Origin: Sunxiuqinia indica
Lineage (GTDB): Bacteria > Bacteroidota > Bacteroidia > Bacteroidales > Prolixibacteraceae
Direction of reading: 5' to 3'
Assembly (NCBI RefSeq): GCF_009847015.1
Contig: NZ_WVEM01000005.1
Span: 1-64,000 of the forward strand
Length of the DNA: 64,000 nucleotides
In this document: piece by piece, positions 35,640 to 45,278 of the stretch
Numbering within the stretch: position 1 is the stretch's first letter
Layout of the letters: each line of letters opens with the position of its first letter
Notes under the pieces: model-generated
Told to the model about the DNA's origin: nothing
The model's database searches: none
The model's input: only the letters and a program-made list of their open reading frames with translations
Translations under genes and position numbers: made by a program

Positions 35640-36617
35640 TTGTTCACCATATCCTCAATGAATTTGGCTCGGGAGGGATCATCTGTCGGTGAATTTGGGA
35701 AAAACTCCCAAAAAGGAATATCCCTGTTTCCCCGAAAACCAACGTGCCAGATGACGTCTAAATCACTTCGTTGTGCCAAATCAATATGAAAGCTCCAAAA
35801 CTCGCACAGTTTTTCCTTTTCCGTAATGCTGATCCGCGGAGTGGGTTGCTGCTTGACATTCTCCCAGTACTTATCCCAATCGTTATAGCTGGAACCAAGC
35901 ACCAACATATGATGCCCGGTCACCATTAACCCGTGCCTTTTGGCAGTTGTGGCTTCTTTTCCTGCCGGATAAGGTGGTTTGAAGCTATTTGAATCAGCAA
36001 TTCGGCCTTCTAGCATATTCAGTTTCAACCGTAACATGGTTTCAATGAAAACGCTTCGTAATTCTCTTCAGAAAGTTTCTGCCACGGGATAATTAAGTCT
36101 CTAACATTGGGGAACCATGCACGAAATTTTATGTCCAGAGAATCATAAACACGGTGAAAATCATTGGGAATCTCAACGCTCTCCTTTCTCGATAGTAGCT
36201 CAGAGGCTCAAAACCAAAGCGGTCTAATTCATAAAAACTCCTCAGAGAAAGAGTAAATAGCATAAATCGTACCTCGCATACCTGCACCATTTAATACAAC
36301 CCTCGCTTGATCGGCATAAATCTGGTGTGCTTCCCAGCCAGTAACGACTGGATGAATACCAGAATACCGATCGTCGGTTGCGACTACGATCCCCCCCCAT
36401 ATTCAGGCAATTGATCCACAATAGATGGCGTCTCGCCAAAGACGTTTTTTAAATCTCTTTGCAAATCGCCTGCTGCTTCATACACAGGCGGTGCTTCATC
36501 AGGATAGACATATATTTGAAGCCCTTCCCTGATCGCAAACTTTTGGACCGAGGCCGTGCATGATAGTAGTATGCTTGTAAAAGCGATTAAATTGAGAATC
36601 AGACTCAGCCTGATCAT
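35640..36617 (-). pseudogene. Decayed GH115 alpha-glucuronidase gene
   Basis: The reading begins at ATG 36617 as a lipoprotein (LIAFTSILLSC) with a GH115-type N-terminus. It breaks at a G8 run (36391-36398), continues in the next frame (GWEAHQIYADQARVVLNGAG, MRGTIYAIYSFSEEFL), and meets two TGA codons (36229-36231, 36208-36210). It continues through SVEIPNDFHRVYDS and RAWFPNVRDLIIPWQKLSEENYEAF, shifts frame again near 36041-36052, then gives an undamaged stretch (MLRLKLNMLEGRIADS, GLMVTGHHMLVLGSSYNDWD, WHVGFRGNRDIPFWEFFPNS) ending near 35640. GH115 enzymes are well over 800 residues; only the N-terminal third or so is left. GH115 removes (4-O-methyl)glucuronic acid from internal xylose units. 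Family assignment is by motif memory. Confidence 0.75.
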
Positions 36618-36674
36618 CGACCTAAGTATATTATTTTGACAGTCATCTTTCTTATCTTAAAAATTGGTTTGGAG

Positions 36675-38873
36675 CTAGGGAACATATATTTCAGATTCAA
36701 GGTCTTTGTAATAATCCAGATCATGTTCTGGTTTTTCTAATTCTTGAGGTATTGGCTTTCCAGCAAAAGTTTGGAAATACAGAACACATGAATTACCCCA
36801 CCTCACCGCATCTTTTTCCTGAATCTCGAGCAAAGATTTCACGTGCAAAAAACGATGCTGGTCGATCAGCCCTTCCAACGACTTCCAGTCTGCCTGCATC
36901 TGCCGCACTGATTCTACTCCCTCATAATACTTATGTACCAGTTCACCCCATAGCGTACGTCCTGATTTCATTTGATGGTTCCAGTCAACATGGTGAAACC
37001 AGAGCAAATACATTTCAGGAGTGCGGTCAATGTCATTAAAAACTTCGCTTAGTGGCGAATGATACTGCTCAGCGGCATTTGATCCACTTTTGGTTCTATC
37101 ATAGCCAATTCCCTCTTTATCGGCCTGATGAAACCGCTTCGAACGATTTGACCAAGGTGCAGAGCCGTAGTGGAACCCTGTTCCGATATGAGTAAGGCCT
37201 AAAGGCTCTCTATAATTAACACCGGCCTCACTAGACACTTGCATCAAATCTTTCATAATGTCAATAGCCTCCTTGTCATTTGAAAAGGTTTGTCTAATCC
37301 ACTCTTCGGCCAGTTGCTCACTACTCAATTTGTAATCCCATGCCAGACGGCCAAAAGCATACCAACTTGATTGAACAAAAGGATGCCTGGTCCAATTCCG
37401 GTCGGTACCCGGGTTAATGACTGCTGCCATTCCACTCGTGTTGTAATCGAATACCTCTCCGGCCAACACTTTACCCACCGTTGAACCTTTCCCTCTTGCA
37501 TAGGTGTCGGCATCCAGTGTTTCCTCAAACATGCCCCCTTTGTAAACCAGATGATTGCCATTACCCAAATACTCTTGAGTAACCTGAAATTCGATCATTG
37601 TATTCGTCTTGGGCAAAGCACCAAGAAGAGGCGAAAATGGCTCGCGTGGCATAAAATCAAGCGGGCCGTTTTTAATTTGAAGGACTACATTGTCCATAAA
37701 CCTGCCATCAAGCGGTACAAACTCGTCATAAGCCTCTCTCACCCGATCAGCCTGTCTTTCTCCATATACAAAAGCACGCCATATAACGACTCCTCCAAAA
37801 GGCTTTAATAATTCGGCCAGCATATTTGCTCCTTCGGCATGATCACGTCCATACGTTTTTGGTCCCGGTTGCCCTTCAGAGTCAGCTTTCACCAAAAACC
37901 CTCCTAAATTCGGAATCCGGGAATAAATATCTTCTGTTTTCTTTTTCCACCAAGCGATAACTTCAGAATTAAGCGGATCGGCGGTATTCAAGTCACCAAG
38001 TGAAACCGGCGAACTGTAGTTGATCGAAATATATACCTTTATTCCATAGGGTCGAAAAATGTCAGCCAATACGGTAATCTTCTCCTGGAAATGGTCCGTA
38101 ATAAACCAAGTATCTGCATTGACATTATTGATCGCGACCCCATTGATACCAATTGAGGCACTTATCCGTGCAAAATCAGTATATCGTGGATGTTTGTAAT
38201 TGGGCAAAGTACTCCACTCCCATAAGGACAAACCGGCATAACCTCTCTCAACTGAACGATCAATATTATCCCAATGGTTGGCAAGGCGAAGTTTACAATG
38301 TGGAGAGCTATAGACTGATATTTCATCAAGATCCCGATGGGTTTGTAACATTCTAAGGAAATGAAATGTACCGTATAAAACTCCAATATCACTATTTGCA
38401 GCAATGACTATTGCTTCGTTCCCATCAAGCAACTTATTTTCAATCAAAAAGCCTTCATCACCCAAACTACCGAGTTGTCCTTGTAAATTCAAAGAAGCAA
38501 TAGAGCTCGAGTTTTCAGGGGTTCCCAAAATCAAGATTCCATCTGAATTTACCTCCAAAGTCCTTTCAATATCTGTACCGAGCAATCCAGATAAACCGTG
38601 AGAAAGTTCGTCGCTTATCACCTGCATCGTTGGAGAATCATTATTCAAGGATATCTTTTGTATTTGCTTTCTGTATTTTTCTAATAATTGCTGATCGCCA
38701 ACACGTTCATAACGAAGCCACATGCGGTAACCGTCTTCCTCCGAACAGAGATTCTGAGACTTTACGTGTAGCTGGCAGATGAGCAGGCCAACGAATAGAG
38801 CTATTCTAAATAATTGGAACAAGCTATTTCCGGGTTTTAGTACCCTGCTGACTTTGGGGGGAAACATTGTCAT
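36675..38873 (-). CDS. Alpha-glucuronidase GH67
   Basis: Removes (4-O-methyl)glucuronic acid from the non-reducing terminal xylose of aldouronic acids, ~732 residues from ATG 38873 (ATG 38867 is also possible); the TTG at 38942 is not used. Hydrophobic export signal FRIALFVGLLICQLHVKSQN. N-terminal domain ~30-150, catalytic barrel with GFLVKADSEGQPGPKTYGRDHAEGANMLAELL (catalytic acid Glu) and NVVLQIKNGPLDFMPREPFSPL...NTMIEFQVTQEYLG (Asp/Glu bases). C-terminal helical dimer domain with HHVDWNHQMKSGRTLWGELVHKYYEGVE. Intact and full length, in contrast to the GH115 gene downstream. Last working gene of the SusCD locus. Confidence 0.92.
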   Translation of the reverse strand: MTMFPPKVSRVLKPGNSLFQLFRIALFVGLLICQLHVKSQNLCSEEDGYRMWLRYERVGDQQLLEKYRKQIQKISLNNDSPTMQVISDELSHGLSGLLGTDIERTLEVNSDGILILGTPENSSSIASLNLQGQLGSLGDEGFLIENKLLDGNEAIVIAANSDIGVLYGTFHFLRMLQTHRDLDEISVYSSPHCKLRLANHWDNIDRSVERGYAGLSLWEWSTLPNYKHPRYTDFARISASIGINGVAINNVNADTWFITDHFQEKITVLADIFRPYGIKVYISINYSSPVSLGDLNTADPLNSEVIAWWKKKTEDIYSRIPNLGGFLVKADSEGQPGPKTYGRDHAEGANMLAELLKPFGGVVIWRAFVYGERQADRVREAYDEFVPLDGRFMDNVVLQIKNGPLDFMPREPFSPLLGALPKTNTMIEFQVTQEYLGNGNHLVYKGGMFEETLDADTYARGKGSTVGKVLAGEVFDYNTSGMAAVINPGTDRNWTRHPFVQSSWYAFGRLAWDYKLSSEQLAEEWIRQTFSNDKEAIDIMKDLMQVSSEAGVNYREPLGLTHIGTGFHYGSAPWSNRSKRFHQADKEGIGYDRTKSGSNAAEQYHSPLSEVFNDIDRTPEMYLLWFHHVDWNHQMKSGRTLWGELVHKYYEGVESVRQMQADWKSLEGLIDQHRFLHVKSLLEIQEKDAVRWGNSCVLYFQTFAGKPIPQELEKPEHDLDYYKDLESEIYVP

Positions 38874-38981
38874 AAATATAATTTTTGAGAAAACTATTTC
38901 AACAAGAGACGGCGGCTCTGTATAAGTATCAAGATAATTCAAGGAAATTCAATAGCAGCACGATGTGTTAAAAAAAAGAGT

Positions 38982-39014
38982 AAAAGAAGCCTACCAAAAA
39001 GGCAAGCTTCTTTT
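38982..39014. terminator. Terminator between susD and GH67
   Basis: Stem AAAAGAAGC (38982-38990) / GCTTCTTTT (39006-39014), T-rich on both sides. It separates susD from the GH67 gene, which may therefore have its own promoter or depend on read-through. Confidence 0.65.
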
Positions 39015-39036
39015 TATACATTCGTTACTTGTAAAT

Positions 39037-40803
39037 CTAATAGCCAGGATTCTGTTCTAATTCGGCTCCAGTATTTTTTTGAATTTCACTGAAGTGGATT
39101 GCAAATAAATCCTGGTGGTCGCCGATATTCGCTCCAACGATCGGGTTAACTTTACGATTGCGTTCAACGAGTTGTCCGAGTCTTCCCAAGGTGAAAATCC
39201 TGAGTTTTTCATAATGTAATTCGCGTAGCTGTTCGTCCATGATGTAATCAATATCGACATCTTCTGGCGCAACATCCGGAGCTTGAGCCCTGCTGCGAAC
39301 AACATTAATATCGGCTGCAGCATTGTCAAAATCGTCTTTGCCGAGAAAAGCCTCTGCTCTTAATAAATAAGTATCTGCTAAGCGAATCATATAATGTTTT
39401 CTCCAGGTTTGCTCAGCAGATCCTAACATGGTACCCGGAATTGTCTGATCGGGATCCCAAAATTCCAACGGATGTTTTTCCGGAGTAGTCAGTTTCATAA
39501 TCATCGGATAAAAATAGCGCATGGAGTCCACATTTGTTTCTTTTATAAGTGGAAGGTTATCAGCGTAAACCCACTTCCCATGGAATTCACTTCCCGGATT
39601 GTTTACTTTCACGTCGCGAACAATATTATGAGGAGCATTACGAATATCTTCGTCCCAGCCACTTTTTTCCCAAACTGTGGTTAGGAAGTAGTCACTGGGG
39701 CGCACATAACCTTGCGAACGGCCCATGTAATAGGTACTTGGCAACACGCATATTGCAGCCGTTGTTCCGTCGCTTTGGCGCAATGTCGCCCTCGTTATAT
39801 AAGGCCCTACAAAACGCTCCAGTTCATATTTGCGATCGCCTCCACCTGGCACATTATAACTGTATTGTAAATTCCAGATTGATTCGGTATTTCCGACCGA
39901 ACGGTCTTGGTTTCCCTGACGGAATAAATCCCAGTAAACGTCTTTATTATCGCCTCTTGCCCAGAAATAATCAGGATGAGGCGTTTCATTCATGCGCGAA
40001 CCAAAACGTTGAGTCATTAAGGCTGTTCCTGGATGATCGATTACTTTGGACGATTCAGTAATTGCTTTATCCCATTCTTTTAAACTCAGGTAAACCTCTG
40101 TTAACACATGACTTGCTGCCAAGCGATTTATTCTGGATTCAGGTGCAACATCAATATCAGATAAATTTGTGGCGGCGAATTCCAAATCAGCTGCAGCTTG
40201 TTCATAAGTTTCTTTGCGCGTAGCCCGGACATAATCCTTTTTAGGTTCCGAAGTTTCATTTAAAACAATTGGAACTCCCCCCCAAAGGTGGGCTAATTTC
40301 ATATAAGCAAATCCTCTAAAAAAACGAGCTTCAGCTTCTATCTCAATCTGCTCTTCGGCAGTTAGTTCGCTATCTTCACCAACGGAACGACCAATGATAA
40401 CATTGGCATCGTAAATTATTTCATAAAAAATCTTCCACAAATCCAGTTGTTTTCCCTGGGCTCCCCAACGAGCTGTGAAATCATTATTACCCTGAGTATC
40501 AAAGTAAGTTAATGCCAAATCAGTTCCGTACCAGGTAAAACGAGGATTGTCGTCTCGTCCTCTCTCACCCCACAGTCGGTCCCGCACAATTACATGCAGG
40601 TGATATACTGCTGCTTCAAAATCCTGGTAAGTTACATACGAGTTCGACGGAGCTAAAAAATCTACCGGCTCCTCCTTTAAGTATTCCTCTTCATCGCAAG
40701 AAAAACCAAGAGTGAGTAGAATGATTACAATTGCAAACCTACTCATAAAGGTTTTGCTTGCTATAGCGAATTTGTTTCTATTATGTTTCATTTCGATGTC
40801 CAT
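39037..40803 (-). CDS. SusD/RagB-family glycan-binding lipoprotein
   Basis: 588-residue outer-membrane lipoprotein that caps the SusC channel and binds the oligosaccharide. Lipobox in FAIVIILLTLGFSC (Cys ~36), then EEEYLKEEPVDFLAPSNSY, a usual SusD beginning. TPR-helices with AEARFFRGFAYMKLAHLWGGVPIVLNE (the SusD signature) at ~165-190 and the C-terminal TYLLRAEAFLGKDDFDNAAADINVVRSRA...ELHYEKLRIFTLGRLGQLVERN. ATG 40803 lies just behind the susC stop (2 bp), so the two are coupled. Given the GH67 and GH115 genes, the ligand is probably a glucuronoxylan oligosaccharide. Confidence 0.92.
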   Translation of the reverse strand: MDIEMKHNRNKFAIASKTFMSRFAIVIILLTLGFSCDEEEYLKEEPVDFLAPSNSYVTYQDFEAAVYHLHVIVRDRLWGERGRDDNPRFTWYGTDLALTYFDTQGNNDFTARWGAQGKQLDLWKIFYEIIYDANVIIGRSVGEDSELTAEEQIEIEAEARFFRGFAYMKLAHLWGGVPIVLNETSEPKKDYVRATRKETYEQAAADLEFAATNLSDIDVAPESRINRLAASHVLTEVYLSLKEWDKAITESSKVIDHPGTALMTQRFGSRMNETPHPDYFWARGDNKDVYWDLFRQGNQDRSVGNTESIWNLQYSYNVPGGGDRKYELERFVGPYITRATLRQSDGTTAAICVLPSTYYMGRSQGYVRPSDYFLTTVWEKSGWDEDIRNAPHNIVRDVKVNNPGSEFHGKWVYADNLPLIKETNVDSMRYFYPMIMKLTTPEKHPLEFWDPDQTIPGTMLGSAEQTWRKHYMIRLADTYLLRAEAFLGKDDFDNAAADINVVRSRAQAPDVAPEDVDIDYIMDEQLRELHYEKLRIFTLGRLGQLVERNRKVNPIVGANIGDHQDLFAIHFSEIQKNTGAELEQNPGY

Positions 40804-40805
40804 TT

Positions 40806-43800
40806 TTAAAGTTCAATATTCAGTCCAATTGTATAGCTTCTCATTACCGGACGCCCATCACGTGATACACTCTGGCCAGTTTCCGGATCCCATCCTTGCC
40901 AATCAGTAATGGTTAATAAGTTTTTACCACTTACAAATAAGCGTAAGTTTTCGATATTAAGTCTGTTCAGAATACTGCTGTTGAAATTATAGCCCAAAGA
41001 GAGATCTTGCAGTCGAATGAAATTACGCTGTGCATAGGTTCGCCCCTTCATATCGCCTGGCTGTCTTAGCGAGTTCTTCTGGTATTCAGCATCCGGGTTT
41101 TCAGGTAACCAGTAATTATCGTAACCTTTCGGATAACTTTCGTTGTACTGGTCGTCATACTGAATGTAATTTAAATCGTTGGCCTGCATATAATAATTTT
41201 TTCCTCCCTGGATTGAATTGATGAAAAAGCTCAGAGACCAATCTTTGTATTGTAAACGGTTGCTAATTCCGAAACGATAAGATGGATCAGAATAACCAAG
41301 AATCACCATATCATTTTCAGGGTTGATTCCTCCGTCGCCTTCAACCTGATCAACGATCTTATTTGTTCCCACATCATAACCTGAAGGAATTTCGTCGCCC
41401 AGCTGATAAATTTCACCTGTAATTTCGTACCCATAAATCGTATTCAGCGGATGACCAATAAACAGTCGTTCCGATATCAGGTCGTCTTCAACTCCGTCTC
41501 CGTCGTTATCAGCTCCTAACAATTCTTTCAGTTCGTCCCTGTTTCGTGAAAATGAAAATTCGCTGGTCCAACTGAAATCATTCTTTTGAATATTAACCGA
41601 ACTAATTGATAGCTCAATACCACTATTATGAATTTTACCGAGGTTATCAGGAAACTGATTAAATCGACCAATACTCGGAATATCAACGGTATATAACAGG
41701 TTTGAAGTATTGTTGCTATAGTAGTTAACTGATCCGTTTATTCTTGAATCAAGGAAACCAAAATCGAGTCCAAGATTTATTCCTGTTGTTGTTTCCCATT
41801 TTAGCGAAGGACTAGCCAAACTGGTAATTTCCTGCGTATAAATGCTCGCCCCATTGGCATCAACATAATTATAACCTCCACCAACTTTAGCCATTGTTTG
41901 GTATCTTCCAACGGTGCGGTTACCACTTTGTCCGTATGATGCTCTTACTTTCATATAGTTCATTACATCAGACCAACCAGTAAAGAAAGGTTCCTCTGAA
42001 ACAACCCAGCCGATGGATCCTGATGGGAAGAAACCAAATTTGTTGTTTTCGCTAAAACCCGAAAATCCATCTCTTCGGAAAGTACCGGTTAGCATATATT
42101 TGTTTTTGAAGCTATAGAAAAAGCGTCCCATCGAGAAAAGACTTGATTCTTTCCACCCTCCGGAATAGGCTTGTTGCAATTCGCTTTCTCCAAACTGCAG
42201 GGCATTGTAACCCAATACATCATTTATAAAAATCGACCCAACTCCGATAGTATATTCGTATTCACGTTCCTCAATACCATACACAAAGGTTACATCGATA
42301 CTGTGGTCGTTGCCAAACCGATGTTTATAATTTAAATTGTTATCAAACGAAACATCTACACGACGATTATTTTCTTTACTTCCTCTTCCCTGAAAGTTTT
42401 CATCCCAGGGGCGGAAAATATAATAACGCCTCATGGTTTGGTTGTTGGCATAATTAACCTTATAGGTTAAGCCTTTTAAGAATGGAAACTTAATTTCGGC
42501 ATAAATATTCCCAAATAAGTTTTGCCTTACATCTTCGTTGTCGGCCTGTGCTTCTACCAAAGGATTTAACCACGCATTGTTTTCCAACATCGGAATGAGC
42601 TCCCCGTTTTCATCGTAAGCTGACTCAAATGGCATCACATAGCGCGAGCTTGTGCTTGGCGAAACTCCTGAATAATCAGAAGTTGAATAAAAAGACTGAA
42701 TACCAACAGTCAGCCAATCGGTTACCTTGCTATCAATGTTTATACGTGCATTGATGCGCTCATAACCTTCATTAATCATATAACCTTGCTGATCGGTATA
42801 TCCAACAGAAATAAAATAGTTACTAAAATCGGTTTGATTGGCCAAACTGAGGTTATGACTGTTTGTGAACATGTTATCGTTGGTAAGCAAATTGTACCAA
42901 TCTGTTGACTTTCCTGCCAGATAATTCTCGCTCTGTTGATTTGTTTTAAAAAACGGGCTCACATCCCAGTCTGGCTTTGGCTCAATATAACCCGACTCTT
43001 CGGTGCGACTTTCACGCCACTCGTTTTCGGCGATTTTTTCAACAAAATAATCGGAATCTCCCGGTTCTAATTCGTTAATAGGCGAATCGAACGAGTATTT
43101 TGCCGAATAATTAATAATTGGCCGGCCATTTGTTTTGCTGTCTTTTCGGGTTGTTGTAATAATAATTACACCATTTGCCGCCTGAGAACCATAAACTGCG
43201 GTTGCACTATTGTCTTTTAACACATCGATTGAACTGATATCGTTTGGATTGATATCGATAAGGCGACCACGAAAAATCACTCCGTCGAGAATAATTAAAG
43301 GATTTTGAGTACCAGACAAAGATGTGCGTCCGCGAATAGAGATGGATGGTCCCTCACCGGCAGTATTCACCTGTCCTACATTTAAACCGGCAACTGCACC
43401 TTGCAAAGCCTGTGTTAAAGAGGTACTCGACTTATCTCTAAAATCATCCATATCAACAATTGCGATAGCACCTGTTAGATCACTTTTTTTCATTGATCCG
43501 TAACCAATCGCAACGACTTCTTCAATTCCGATCGCTTCTTCTGCCATTACAATATTAACGACGTTTTTGCCCGCTACCGGCATTTCCTGGTTTTGCATCC
43601 CTACAAAAGAAAAAATTAAGGTGCCATCCGTTGGAACATTTCCAATTGAGTAGCTTCCATCCGAGTCGGTAACTGTCCCAGTGGTTGTGCCTTTTATTAC
43701 AACTGTTACTCCAGGAAGTGGTAAGTTGGAAGAGTCAGTTACTTTTCCAGAAACCCTTTTTACAGACTGAATAGTTGCCCCCTGTTGCGGTTTTATTAAG

Positions 43801-44147
43801 ATGAGATTGCTCTCCGTTATTTTATACTCGACAGACTGATCTGCAAACAAATGGTCCAAGATCGTTTGTATCGTTTGATTTGATACATTGATATTGACTT
43901 TCTTATCCAAATCAATCTTTTCATTTTCATAGATAAAGCGGAATTCACTTTCACCCTCAATCTTCTGTAAAATTTCCTTAATGGATTTTTGTTTTAGATC
44001 CAGACTTAATCGCATGTTCTGAGAGTACACACTCGCTGATACGTGCAAACTAAAGATCAAAACCAATAGACTGGTTAGCTTTGCCATAAGCATAATCTTT
44101 TTAGTGAGTCCCTGACGAGGACTCCACAATTCACATTTTTTTTTCAT
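40806..44147 (-). CDS. SusC/RagA TonB-dependent transporter with STN domain
   Basis: 1113-residue outer-membrane transporter. Order: signal region (MAKLTSLLVLIFSLHVSASVYSQN after a 20-residue head); STN domain ~45-115 (IKEILQKIEGESEFRFIYENEKIDLDKKVNI), which signals to the FecR protein; carboxypeptidase-D-like domain ~130-205 (VSGKVTDSSNLPLPGVTVVIKGT); plug with GAVAGLNVGQVNTAGEGPSISIRG and the SusC signature VLKDNSATAVYGSQAANGVIIITTT; then the 22-stranded barrel. The long head before the signal is usual for this subgroup. It is regulated in trans by the ECF/FecR pair upstream and perhaps by an antisense RNA over its start. Confidence 0.94.
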   Translation of the reverse strand: MKKKCELWSPRQGLTKKIMLMAKLTSLLVLIFSLHVSASVYSQNMRLSLDLKQKSIKEILQKIEGESEFRFIYENEKIDLDKKVNINVSNQTIQTILDHLFADQSVEYKITESNLILIKPQQGATIQSVKRVSGKVTDSSNLPLPGVTVVIKGTTTGTVTDSDGSYSIGNVPTDGTLIFSFVGMQNQEMPVAGKNVVNIVMAEEAIGIEEVVAIGYGSMKKSDLTGAIAIVDMDDFRDKSSTSLTQALQGAVAGLNVGQVNTAGEGPSISIRGRTSLSGTQNPLIILDGVIFRGRLIDINPNDISSIDVLKDNSATAVYGSQAANGVIIITTTRKDSKTNGRPIINYSAKYSFDSPINELEPGDSDYFVEKIAENEWRESRTEESGYIEPKPDWDVSPFFKTNQQSENYLAGKSTDWYNLLTNDNMFTNSHNLSLANQTDFSNYFISVGYTDQQGYMINEGYERINARINIDSKVTDWLTVGIQSFYSTSDYSGVSPSTSSRYVMPFESAYDENGELIPMLENNAWLNPLVEAQADNEDVRQNLFGNIYAEIKFPFLKGLTYKVNYANNQTMRRYYIFRPWDENFQGRGSKENNRRVDVSFDNNLNYKHRFGNDHSIDVTFVYGIEEREYEYTIGVGSIFINDVLGYNALQFGESELQQAYSGGWKESSLFSMGRFFYSFKNKYMLTGTFRRDGFSGFSENNKFGFFPSGSIGWVVSEEPFFTGWSDVMNYMKVRASYGQSGNRTVGRYQTMAKVGGGYNYVDANGASIYTQEITSLASPSLKWETTTGINLGLDFGFLDSRINGSVNYYSNNTSNLLYTVDIPSIGRFNQFPDNLGKIHNSGIELSISSVNIQKNDFSWTSEFSFSRNRDELKELLGADNDGDGVEDDLISERLFIGHPLNTIYGYEITGEIYQLGDEIPSGYDVGTNKIVDQVEGDGGINPENDMVILGYSDPSYRFGISNRLQYKDWSLSFFINSIQGGKNYYMQANDLNYIQYDDQYNESYPKGYDNYWLPENPDAEYQKNSLRQPGDMKGRTYAQRNFIRLQDLSLGYNFNSSILNRLNIENLRLFVSGKNLLTITDWQGWDPETGQSVSRDGRPVMRSYTIGLNIEL

Positions 44148-44154
44148 AAATTTG
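44147..44154 (+). promoter_or_regulatory. Plus-strand -7 box across the susC start codon
   Basis: TAAATTTG matches TAnnTTTG on the strand opposite to susC. It would start a transcript near 44160 that ends at the plus-strand terminator 44215-44249. No -33 TTTG at standard spacing. Confidence 0.35.
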
Positions 44155-44249
44155 ATTCGCTTTTAGTTAATAAAGACGTCTAATGTTACCGCATTAGACA
44201 TTATTTACTGATTGATACGGAGGATGCTGAAACATTCTCCGTATTTTTT
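44155..44249 (+). ncRNA. Candidate antisense small RNA in the susC leader
   Basis: A roughly 90-nt plus-strand RNA is suggested by the -7 box at 44147-44154 and a very strong terminator at 44215-44249. Inside it lies a further hairpin, GTCTAATG (44178-44185) / CATTAGAC (44192-44199). It would be antisense to the susC 5' untranslated region. Antisense RNAs at this place are known in Bacteroides (DonS in B. fragilis). No direct evidence of transcription can be had from sequence. Confidence 0.45.
44215..44249 (+). terminator. Plus-strand intrinsic terminator between FecR and susC genes
   Basis: 12-bp stem ATACGGAGGATG / CATTCTCCGTAT (one G-U pair), 6-nt loop, then a T-run to 44249. On the minus strand the stem has a mismatch and no T-run, so its direction is opposite to all nearby genes. 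The T-run overlaps the FecR-gene stop codon. Confidence 0.7.
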
Positions 44250-45210
44250 ATTTATTCATAATCGTTATATTCTTTCCTTTCATTTGATATCGAATTTCGC
44301 CATTTAATTCTGTCAATGCCTCTAAAACATCAGTAATGGTTTGCTCTCCCAGAACTCCGGTATAGTGTATCTCCTGTCCAATACTGGCTGGAATCATAGA
44401 AATTTGCACATCAAACCGTCGTTCAAGCTGTCTTGAAAGACGAGACAATGATGTGTTATCCAGGTAAATTTTATTGTCTAACCACCCCATCTCCAGTGAC
44501 GGGTCGCCTTGTTTGTATACCAAGTGTGACGACAAAGGGTCATAGGAGCCTATTTGTCCGGGCTTAAGGATTAGTTTTTCGCCATTGGCATTAGAAAGCT
44601 CAATCTTTCCCTCAATCAATGTTGCTTCGAAATATTTATCTTCAGGATATGCAGATAAGTTAAAACTGGTTCCTAACACTTTTAATTGCATTCCTTTAGG
44701 AGTCTGTATAACAAATGGCTTTTTACTTTTTGCGACATCAAAAAAAGCTTCACCCTCAAAGTTTACTTTGCGTATGCCAGTTACCCGGTTATAGTGATAG
44801 TCAATATTGGAGCCTGAATTTAGCTTTACTTGAGAGCCATCAGGGAGTGTAAGCTCAGTTCTGCTTCCATAGGCTGTGGTCAATCTCATTTTGTTTTCGG
44901 TAATTGAAAATTGGCCGGTAAAAACAGCTAATCCCAACATTAAAACAATTGCTGCAGCAACTCCCGACATAGCATAAACAGCTTTTTGAAGTCTGATCTT
45001 CCGGGTGTTCTGTTTTTCAATCGATTGATTTACGACTCTCCAGGCTTCTGAACTATTGAATCTGTTCATCGTTGAAATAAAACCAGCGGCTTCCCATATT
45101 TTTGTTAAAGCGCTATTTTGACCAATCCGGCTTTCGGACTCCACTTCGGCTCTTTTCTCGCCTGTTAGCTGATCAATGATTGTGTTTCTATTTTCTTCTT
45201 CGGGCTTCAT
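44248..45210 (-). CDS. FecR-family anti-sigma / sigma regulator
   Basis: 320-residue single-pass inner-membrane protein. The cytoplasmic N-terminus (~1-75) should bind the sigma factor; one membrane helix lies at ~77-98 (GVAAAIVLMLGLAVF). The periplasmic FecR domain follows with TAYGSRTELTLPDGSQVKLNSGSNIDYHYN and GEAFFDVAKSKKPFVIQTPKGMQLKVLGTSFNLSAYP, ending in the DUF4974-type C-terminal domain (LSRLSRQLERRFDVQISM) that contacts the STN domain of SusC. Gene order sigma-FecR-SusC-SusD is the standard trans-envelope circuit. Confidence 0.93.
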   Translation of the reverse strand: MKPEEENRNTIIDQLTGEKRAEVESESRIGQNSALTKIWEAAGFISTMNRFNSSEAWRVVNQSIEKQNTRKIRLQKAVYAMSGVAAAIVLMLGLAVFTGQFSITENKMRLTTAYGSRTELTLPDGSQVKLNSGSNIDYHYNRVTGIRKVNFEGEAFFDVAKSKKPFVIQTPKGMQLKVLGTSFNLSAYPEDKYFEATLIEGKIELSNANGEKLILKPGQIGSYDPLSSHLVYKQGDPSLEMGWLDNKIYLDNTSLSRLSRQLERRFDVQISMIPASIGQEIHYTGVLGEQTITDVLEALTELNGEIRYQMKGKNITIMNK

Positions 45211-45278
45211 AATTGCTTACTTACCAGAAAGACACATCCAATAACAAATGGTCCTATTCAAATGCAAAAAAATAATTA

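Noticed and set aside
36208-36231. TGA recoding (Trp/Gly) suggested by two in-frame TGA codons
   Set aside because: Intact genes in the window end properly at TGA and show no internal TGA; the GH115 gene also has frameshifts, so simple decay is enough.
36391-36398. G8 run as a phase-variation switch of the GH115 gene
   Set aside because: Further lesions downstream (two TGA codons, another frameshift and truncation) mean that slippage at this run could not restore the protein.
39549-40061. 170-codon open frame opposite susD
   Set aside because: Antisense shadow of a clear SusD gene.
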